Assembly (NCBI GenBank): GCA_018662715.1
Contig: JABJFP010000033.1
Coordinates: 1 to 11,088, forward strand
DNA length: 11,088 bases
Source of the DNA: Methanobacteriota archaeon
GTDB lineage: Archaea; Thermoplasmatota; Poseidoniia; Poseidoniales; Poseidoniaceae
Direction of reading: 5' to 3'
A model generated the notes under the pieces. The model had not been told where the DNA came from and ran no database searches. It was given only the letters and a program-made list of their open reading frames with translations. Position 1 is the stretch's first letter. Every line of letters begins with the position of its first letter. Of this stretch, positions 1 through 5,454 are shown in pieces. The position numbers and the translations under genes were made by a program.

Positions 1-318
1 CATGACTTTCCTACTTGCTCGGGAGTAAAGCCCTCGGGTGCCTGAAATGAATCTAGCAGGACCGTAAGGATGACCGGGGCAACGTCGCCAAGCTTCAGAA
101 ATTGGCATTGCGGACCGGATTCCAAATACACGAGCAGCATAATTACATGTCGAGACAATGCCTCTTCCTCGACCTTGCTTCGGGTCAGAACCAATGATGA
201 GGGGAGTCTCATCATCAAATCCATGATGGAGAACTTCGACTGCCGCAAAAAAAGCGTCCAAGTCGCAATGGATTAGAATACGATTGTTTGCTGAAGCCTT
301 AGCAACCACATCGTTCAC
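1..318 (-). CDS. dinB: DNA polymerase IV (Y-family, DinB), partial: 5' part only, cut by window edge
   Basis: This is the N-terminal part of a Y-family translesion DNA polymerase, which copies past damaged template bases. Reading the minus strand gives about 106 residues with the family's landmarks in order. ILIHCDLDAFFAAVE carries the first catalytic aspartate and the aromatic steric-gate region. It is followed by PLIIGSDPKQGRGRGIVSTC, then YAARVFGIRSAMPISEAWR, then a GLYSRASRKVM block. The second acidic motif (DE) lies beyond the left edge. An in-frame TGA at 334-336 limits the start, leaving GTG at 318 or GTG at 309. No ATG is in frame and no good ribosome-binding site is visible, so the exact start is uncertain. 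The gene lies about 44 bases downstream of serA on the same strand and may share its transcript. Identity is secure from the motifs; the start is not. Confidence 0.9.
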   Translation of the reverse strand, partial: MNDVVAKASANNRILIHCDLDAFFAAVEVLHHGFDDETPLIIGSDPKQGRGRGIVSTCNYAARVFGIRSAMPISEAWRRCPGHPYGPARFISGTRGLYSRASRKVM

Positions 319-362
319 AACCGTTTGTTCATGTCAACCGTGTTTGAACTTGTGCATGGATA

Positions 363-1346
363 TCAGAGATACTTCCTGTTAACGGTACAATCCGAATCAT
401 TACCGTCGAGAACAGTCATGACATTTGCAACTATATCTGCACCGACTCGAGCTTGAGCTTCTATCGTTGCAGCACCGATATGTGGGGTGCCATGGAAGGT
501 GGGGACTTGTAGCAAGGGATGGTCAGCAGGGACCGGCTCATTCTCAAACACATCAAGGGCTGCCGAGGACAACTCACCTGATTCCAATGCTTGAAGGACT
601 GCCTCCTCATCTACAATTCCGCCTCTTGCACAATTGATGATGTGGTTACCACATTCAGCCCCATCTTTGCCAAACTTAGGCATCAAGGAGATGCGCTCAA
701 GGTTGACTAAATGATGTGTCTCTTCTGTCAAATTACAATGGATTGACACATGGGTACAATTTGAAAATAATGCGTCAACAGTCTTGTGAAGACGAGTATT
801 TTGAGCCTTGGCAATCTTTGGTGGCAGATACGGGTCGTAAGCATGGACATCCATTCCAAGTGCTTGGGCCACGTTACCAACTGATTGAGCAATGCGTCCA
901 AAACCAATCAAACCAAGGGCCTTTCCTGAAAGTTCCGAACCTTTGAGTGCTTTCTTTTCCCAAAGCCCGGCTCTAAGTCCCCTGTCTGCCCTTGGGATGT
1001 GACGGATTGACGACAGAAGATGCCCCAATGTTAGTTCAACAACCGATTGCGTACTCGCTCTTGGTGCATTGACAACAACAATTCCTGCCTTCCCGGCCAC
1101 TTCAAGATCAATATTGTCAACTCCAACTCCAGCACGGCCGATGACTTTGAGTCGGTCACCAGATGCAGAAAGAACTGGACCCGTCAATTTAGTAGCACTA
1201 CGAACAATAATTGCGTCAAACTCTTTGAGCGCACCGTTCAATAAATCCTCAGCGGAAATGGATTCAACGATGGCTTCATGGCCAGCCTTCTCTAAGAGGG
1301 AAACAGCCTTTTTGTCCATCCCATCGGTAACAGCAATTCTCGCCAT
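363..1346 (-). CDS. serA: D-3-phosphoglycerate dehydrogenase, short form without ACT domain
   Basis: The product catalyses the first committed step of serine synthesis, NAD-dependent oxidation of 3-phosphoglycerate, in the cytoplasm. The 327-residue protein has the 2-hydroxyacid dehydrogenase layout. GRAGVGVDNID is at 70-80, the Rossmann loop GLIGFGRIA at 145-153, and an acidic residue typical of NAD preference at D171. NCARGGIVDEEA is at 238-249, DVFENEP at 265-271 and HIGAAT at 289-294. The catalytic set is R241, E270 and H289. It ends in VNRKYL just after the catalytic core, so the C-terminal regulatory ACT and intervening domains of long SerA are absent. The loop reads GxGxxA where the family usually has GxGxxG, and an extra stretch of several residues (KFGKDGAECGNHI) precedes NCARGG. 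I chose the ATG at 1346 because homologues begin directly with the MARIAVTDGMD-type strand. A TTG at 1391 would add 15 residues unlike the family. Another hydroxyacid dehydrogenase is possible but less likely. Confidence 0.9.
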   Translation of the reverse strand: MARIAVTDGMDKKAVSLLEKAGHEAIVESISAEDLLNGALKEFDAIIVRSATKLTGPVLSASGDRLKVIGRAGVGVDNIDLEVAGKAGIVVVNAPRASTQSVVELTLGHLLSSIRHIPRADRGLRAGLWEKKALKGSELSGKALGLIGFGRIAQSVGNVAQALGMDVHAYDPYLPPKIAKAQNTRLHKTVDALFSNCTHVSIHCNLTEETHHLVNLERISLMPKFGKDGAECGNHIINCARGGIVDEEAVLQALESGELSSAALDVFENEPVPADHPLLQVPTFHGTPHIGAATIEAQARVGADIVANVMTVLDGNDSDCTVNRKYL

Positions 1347-1435
1347 GGCATGTGTTTCTGCATAAGGTGGATGAACCTTCGCTTCTGACAAAAACGAACC
1401 ATGGCTTTCAACAACCCCAACCGCGTGGACGGTTT

Positions 1436-1439
1436 GAGG
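1436..1439 (+). promoter_or_regulatory. Shine-Dalgarno-like GAGG for the 1447 membrane protein
   Basis: GAGG lies 7 bases before the ATG at 1447, a normal Shine-Dalgarno spacing, and supports that start. The 100-base divergent gap between serA and this gene should hold both promoters, but I see no convincing TATA box in it. Confidence 0.5.
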
Positions 1440-1446
1440 CTGAAGT

Positions 1447-2598
1447 ATGGCGACCGATGTTCAAGCCTTGCTATGGGGTGCGGGAATACTCGCACTCCCG
1501 TTGATTATGGCTCTACCAATGCGCCTTGCCTGGCAGATTTGGGTTGGAATTGGGCATGAAGTCTCAGAATACCGAACCATTGTTCGCCAAATAGTGGACT
1601 CTGGGCATCAAGTTTCCTCATTTTCGCAGACCCTCGATGACATTGCCCGTAATTTACGAATTAGTCCTGCGAAGCAGCGATTGATTGAGGCAGAAATGCT
1701 TCACCCGCTCACGCTTTCACACTTTTTACTCCTGCCTGCATTGCTCATTCTACCGCTAACGGCCATTATGGCCTTGCCCGTTGTCCTCATCGGTTTTCCC
1801 TTCATGCTCTTCATTGAATTCGTCCTCATTCGTAGAAGATTTTTGATATCTGGACTTCGGTATATTGAACGGGTAATGCACTGGCAAGTCATTCACATAC
1901 CAAAACCGCATCGCGGCTCTAAGGAAAACGAGACCTCAATTACAGAATTCTCACAACATATTGAGCATTTTAACTACGTCCCCCAAGCGGCATTTTTGGG
2001 GTTATTTGCCTGGTTGATTGTTCATTGGGTGTTGAACCTTGATTCTTGGACGATAGAATTGATTGTGTCCTCTCTTTTGTACATGGTGTTGCTTTCTATT
2101 CTCTCCGTTTTAAACACTGCATTTGAAGCGGACCTGGTCTTTGTTGACCCTGCTAAAGGGAGACTCGTTCCCGTTGACCAGTGGCTTGAAGGAGTGCTCA
2201 ATCCAATTGTGGGAATCGGACTGGTGTTCTTACTTGGACGAAACCTGTTGGAAGAATCAAGAGATGTCGGAGGCAATGCGGTGTTATTCGCTGCGGTCGT
2301 TTTATCCCTGATGTATGGAGCAGCAATCGTTGGTATCTCATACAGATGGGGGTATTCATCCTGGAGAGGCAAGCGAGTTCGAAAGGAATTTCAAGAACAG
2401 GTTATTGATACACTTAACCCACTTTCGTACGATTTGACACGGAGTAAAGGGCGGATTGACTTTAACGTTCGAATGGGGATGGAAGAGAGACTCAACGCGA
2501 TTGAAGAAACCAACACCGAACAAATGTCATTTGAAGACTTACAAAACTTACCATCAAAACTGAAAAAGGTCAAAACTCCTTCAAACCCGCTAAAGTGA
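1447..2598 (+). CDS. Multi-pass membrane protein of unknown function
   Basis: I do not recognise a family for this 383-residue protein. About seven hydrophobic segments can be seen: near residues 8-30, 89-111, 112-128, 178-197, 201-223, 248-265 and 278-300. Two polar stretches interrupt them: a soluble loop at about 35-88 (YRTIVRQIVDSGHQ onward, with a helical, charged look) and another at about 129-175 starting with the basic run RRR. The C-terminal tail after residue 300 is about 80 residues, hydrophilic and lysine-rich towards the end, and probably cytoplasmic by the positive-inside rule. The layout of paired membrane helices around a helical soluble loop loosely recalls archaeal type II secretion or archaellum platform proteins (TadC/FlaJ-like). 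I see no signature that proves this and no secretion ATPase gene next to it. It is transcribed divergently from serA and ends 3 bases from the convergent ETHE1-like gene. Confidence 0.8.
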   Translation: MATDVQALLWGAGILALPLIMALPMRLAWQIWVGIGHEVSEYRTIVRQIVDSGHQVSSFSQTLDDIARNLRISPAKQRLIEAEMLHPLTLSHFLLLPALLILPLTAIMALPVVLIGFPFMLFIEFVLIRRRFLISGLRYIERVMHWQVIHIPKPHRGSKENETSITEFSQHIEHFNYVPQAAFLGLFAWLIVHWVLNLDSWTIELIVSSLLYMVLLSILSVLNTAFEADLVFVDPAKGRLVPVDQWLEGVLNPIVGIGLVFLLGRNLLEESRDVGGNAVLFAAVVLSLMYGAAIVGISYRWGYSSWRGKRVRKEFQEQVIDTLNPLSYDLTRSKGRIDFNVRMGMEERLNAIEETNTEQMSFEDLQNLPSKLKKVKTPSNPLK

Positions 2599-2607
2599 GT
2601 TTCACTT
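2593..2607. repeat. Perfect inverted repeat spanning two convergent stop codons
   Basis: AAGTGA at 2593-2598 and TCACTT at 2602-2607 form a perfect 6-base inverted repeat around GTT. Both convergent genes end in codons AAG TGA, so the palindrome contains both stops. It could act as a small bidirectional transcript-end hairpin, but the 3-base loop and lack of a T-run make that weak. Confidence 0.4.
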
Positions 2608-3312
2608 CATCCATGGAATGACGTCGGGTATTTCGGCGAAGAGGTTTGCAGGAACTGCGATTTTAATTTTAGAGACAGGCCCAAGTCGTTCGGCTGATGA
2701 TTCCTGCCATTCTTTGAAGGTTTGAAAATTATCCATGTTCAAAATTGGATTATGGATACGATTCCAGTCTAAAGACATCATTTCAGTTCCAGGGGGCTCA
2801 TGCCCTGAGCAAACAAGGGTATCCCCTGGGAATCGTTCCAAGACCGCTAGCGAGTCCCAATGAACTTCTAAACGCCCTCCAGGAAGGTCATCTCTGCCAA
2901 CTCCACCCTCACCGTTGAACAGGAAGTCACCCGTCATGATGCGGCCAGGAATTTGAACGATCATTGAATCAGAGGTGTGTCCAGGGCAATGGTGGAACTG
3001 GATAGGAATTCCACCAAGCATCACTTTTTCTTCATCATTTACATATTGGTTCACGCCAAGACTTGAAGTCGACTTCCACATGAGATAACGGCAACCAACC
3101 TGCTCGCTCAATGAAAAGCATGCAGTGATGTGATCGGCATGCATGTGAGTTGCAATTGCGTATTTGAGCACCAACCCGCTTGTTTTGAGCCGGTCCAAAT
3201 ATACCGGAAGGAAATCGTAAACTGGGTCAATTAATGCGGCCTCATTTGTACCTTCATCAACGACAAGGTAGGTCATTGCCCAACCGGTTTCGTTCAACTG
3301 TTCAAAGAGCAT
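2602..3312 (-). CDS. ETHE1-like metallo-beta-lactamase-fold hydrolase (putative persulfide dioxygenase)
   Basis: The 236-residue protein belongs to the glyoxalase II/ETHE1 branch of the metallo-beta-lactamase fold. Visible motifs are the metal site THMHADH (H56, H58, D60, H61), PGHTSDS with H112, and MTGDFLF with D129. These are followed by the run GGVGRDDLPGG, which resembles the GRTDFQxG segment typical of ETHE1 persulfide dioxygenases, and by SGHE with H171. ETHE1 enzymes use one iron and oxygen to oxidise glutathione or similar persulfides to sulfite, so a role in sulfide or thiol detoxification is inferred. A glyoxalase II-like thioesterase is the main alternative. I chose the ATG at 3312 because MLFEQLNETG aligns with the usual N-terminus. 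An ATG at 3357 adds 15 residues and would leave only 34 bases to divergent rmuC. The open frame continues to 3600, but that part is the antisense shadow of rmuC's coiled coil. No rhodanese domain is fused. Confidence 0.85.
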   Translation of the reverse strand: MLFEQLNETGWAMTYLVVDEGTNEAALIDPVYDFLPVYLDRLKTSGLVLKYAIATHMHADHITACFSLSEQVGCRYLMWKSTSSLGVNQYVNDEEKVMLGGIPIQFHHCPGHTSDSMIVQIPGRIMTGDFLFNGEGGVGRDDLPGGRLEVHWDSLAVLERFPGDTLVCSGHEPPGTEMMSLDWNRIHNPILNMDNFQTFKEWQESSAERLGPVSKIKIAVPANLFAEIPDVIPWMK

Positions 3313-3391
3313 GAACCTCTTGAAGAGAAGGAAGGATTTGAACTTTGAGCCAAACATTTCCTTCAAATACCGTTGACAAGCATGGGTTTCT

Positions 3392-4681
3392 ATGGCGGGA
3401 ATTGCGGAGTATGGTTTTCTACTCGTAGGGTGCTCTATCGGAATCGCACTAGGTTGGCTTCTAGCGAAAAACCGATTTGGTTCAGATGCTGTTCGTGCTG
3501 AAGCCCAGGCAGAAGCTAAAGAACAGGCATTCCAAGAAAAATCAAGAATGCTGGAAGCGCAACTATCGGCGAATGAAACTGCATTTGAAGAGAAATCCAA
3601 ACTGCTAGAGGCTCAAATGGAAAACGTAGCGAATCGGGTATCCCAACAAAATTCAGAGGCCTTTTTGCAATTGGCCGAGGAACGGCTTGGCAAAGTAAGT
3701 ACCTCCGCTGAGAAAGACCATGAGGCACGTAAAAAGGAAATGATTGACCTGATTAAGCCTATGACTGAATCCCTCTCAAATCTTGACAAAATGTCACAAG
3801 ACCTGGAGAAAGAACGGGCTGCTGCATATCAGGGAATGAAACGACACATGCAACTTCTTGAGGAGAATACAAATCGACTCGGTAAAGAAGCGAATGCATT
3901 GTCCACCGCATTACGAAAGAGTTCCAGTGTGCGGGGTGATTGGGGAGAGGTTGCTCTCCGTAACCTCCTAGAAATGGCTGGAATGACAAAAAATACAGAT
4001 TTCTTTGAGCAGAAAGGTGATGAACAAGGGAAGCGACCTGACTTTGTCGTGAATCTCCCCGGAAATGGAGCAATACCGATTGATGCTAAAACTACTGCAA
4101 AGCACTACCTTGAATCATTGGATGAAGACGACCCAGACGCAAGAACTGCCAAAATTGCCCTCCATGCGAAATCCATGCGAGGCCGGGTTACAGAACTTAC
4201 TCGGAAGGACTACCTTTCCGGTGTAAGTGGACGGGCCGAATTTGTGGTCATGTTTGTCCCATCTGAAGCCTTGATCTCCTCTGCGTTCGAAATCGACCCA
4301 TCGTTGCATTCTGATGCAATGGACAGGGGAGTCATCATATCTGGGCCTGCATCAATGATTGCTCTTCTCAAAACGGCAGCGCTCTATTGGCAACAGGTTC
4401 GGTTCGCAGAGGAGGCGGCTCAAGTCGTCAGCGTTTCTCAAGAATTTTACAAAAGAATGGCAACATGGAGTCAACACTTTTCCGAGGTTGGAAAGCGACT
4501 TGAGAAGGCAACAGAATTTTACAACAAAGCTGTTGGGTCATGGGACAAAAATGTTCTCCCTCAAGGCAAAAAATTAGAAGAATTGGACATTAACGTGAAC
4601 CAAACCAAAACTCTGATTGAACCTAAGGTCATTACTGAAGACCTAAGGCTACCAATTGTATTGGACTCCGGAGAAGAATGA
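3392..4681 (+). CDS. rmuC: DNA recombination protein RmuC, membrane-anchored coiled-coil nuclease-like protein
   Basis: RmuC proteins are predicted nucleases that limit DNA rearrangements, known mainly from bacteria. The 429-residue protein has the usual order: an N-terminal membrane anchor at about 8-25 (FLLVGCSIGIALGWLLA), a long charged coiled coil at about 30-170, then the conserved core. The core has SVRGDWGEVALRNLLE at 179-194, RPDFVVNLP at 215-223 and IPIDAKT at 228-234. This fits a PD-(D/E)xK nuclease arrangement with E186, D217, D231 and K233 as likely active-site residues. YLSGVSGRAEFVVMFVPSE at 274-292 is also typical. The coiled coil contains an 18-residue near-duplication (residues 46-62 and 64-80). 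The start is the only sensible ATG before the anchor, though no strong ribosome-binding site is visible. It is divergent from the ETHE1-like gene and followed 48 bases later by the Nudix gene on the same strand, so the two are probably co-transcribed. Confidence 0.9.
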   Translation: MAGIAEYGFLLVGCSIGIALGWLLAKNRFGSDAVRAEAQAEAKEQAFQEKSRMLEAQLSANETAFEEKSKLLEAQMENVANRVSQQNSEAFLQLAEERLGKVSTSAEKDHEARKKEMIDLIKPMTESLSNLDKMSQDLEKERAAAYQGMKRHMQLLEENTNRLGKEANALSTALRKSSSVRGDWGEVALRNLLEMAGMTKNTDFFEQKGDEQGKRPDFVVNLPGNGAIPIDAKTTAKHYLESLDEDDPDARTAKIALHAKSMRGRVTELTRKDYLSGVSGRAEFVVMFVPSEALISSAFEIDPSLHSDAMDRGVIISGPASMIALLKTAALYWQQVRFAEEAAQVVSVSQEFYKRMATWSQHFSEVGKRLEKATEFYNKAVGSWDKNVLPQGKKLEELDINVNQTKTLIEPKVITEDLRLPIVLDSGEE

Positions 4682-4729
4682 ACGACCTAGCATACGAGCA
4701 TTCATGACTACCAAAGGTCTCGGGGAACC

Positions 4730-5452
4730 ATGCACCCGAAACAAGTCATTCATCTCGAACATGACGGTAAGGTGCTTCTTGTAGACGATGAAGGAAATGG
4801 ACCGATGAAGCCCGTCCAAGGGCGAAATGGGGGCGGACCAAACCTACGGTTCCCCACCCTTTCCGAAGTGGAATCATTGGGTCTTCCCGTCCAACAAAAA
4901 GGAACGACAGTGCTACGGTTTGGCGAAGACTCATTTGAAGTTCTGAAGGGCTATCCGAAAATTGACTGGCCTAAGAACTGGGCGTGGAAGGACAATTGCA
5001 TTGCAGACAATTGTGTCCACCCTGTGGCAAGGGAAGCAATATACCGTTCTCTACATCGTCTCGTATCCAAAGTCATGGTTCAAAACTCAAACGGTGACGT
5101 CCTAATGGCAAAAGTTGAGAGAGGCCACTTTCACGGATTTTGGACCTTGCCTGGCGGGTACATGGACCATGATGAGCATCCTGCAATCGGATGCGTTCGT
5201 GAAACTTTGGAAGAACTTGGATTGGAAATTATTCTTGAACCTACCGAACCTGTTGTAACTCAAAATATATTCAATGATGAAGGCATATCATTCGTTTCTT
5301 TCACTTACAAATCAACTTGGGACGGAAACCTATCCGAGTTGAAGTTACAAACGGAAGAAATATCCGAGGCAAAATGGTTCACTCCGCGAGAAGCCCACGC
5401 CCAAGCAGTATCTTATTTTGACAAGGAAGCTCTTCGAAGCATCCTCAACTGA
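4730..5452 (+). CDS. Nudix hydrolase with unassigned N-terminal region
   Basis: The 240-residue protein has a complete Nudix box at residues 143-165. It matches Gx5Ex7REUxEExGU, with G143, E149, R157, E158, E161, E162 and G164; the glutamates bind the metal that drives hydrolysis of a nucleoside diphosphate linked to another group. The Nudix domain runs from about 110 (LVSKVMVQNSNGDVLMA) to the C-terminus, and HGFWTLPGGY precedes the box as usual. The first 105 residues are a separate region I cannot assign. It contains a glycine-rich stretch (GRNGGGPN), and CIADNC at 90-95 followed by H97, which could bind a metal. The substrate cannot be read from the sequence; ADP-ribose, NADH or a damaged nucleotide are all possible. 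The gene lies 48 bases after rmuC and is probably in its operon. It ends 2 bases from the convergent alaS stop. Confidence 0.88.
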   Translation: MHPKQVIHLEHDGKVLLVDDEGNGPMKPVQGRNGGGPNLRFPTLSEVESLGLPVQQKGTTVLRFGEDSFEVLKGYPKIDWPKNWAWKDNCIADNCVHPVAREAIYRSLHRLVSKVMVQNSNGDVLMAKVERGHFHGFWTLPGGYMDHDEHPAIGCVRETLEELGLEIILEPTEPVVTQNIFNDEGISFVSFTYKSTWDGNLSELKLQTEEISEAKWFTPREAHAQAVSYFDKEALRSILN

Positions 5453-5454
5453 GG

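Noticed and set aside
70..276. Plus-strand 68-codon frame at the left edge
   Set aside because: It is the antisense of the dinB catalytic region, which has clear family motifs.
3358..3600. Long N-terminal extension of the ETHE1-like open frame
   Set aside because: It is serine- and alanine-rich low-complexity sequence, exactly antisense to the rmuC anchor and coiled coil, and homologues start at the MLFEQL segment.
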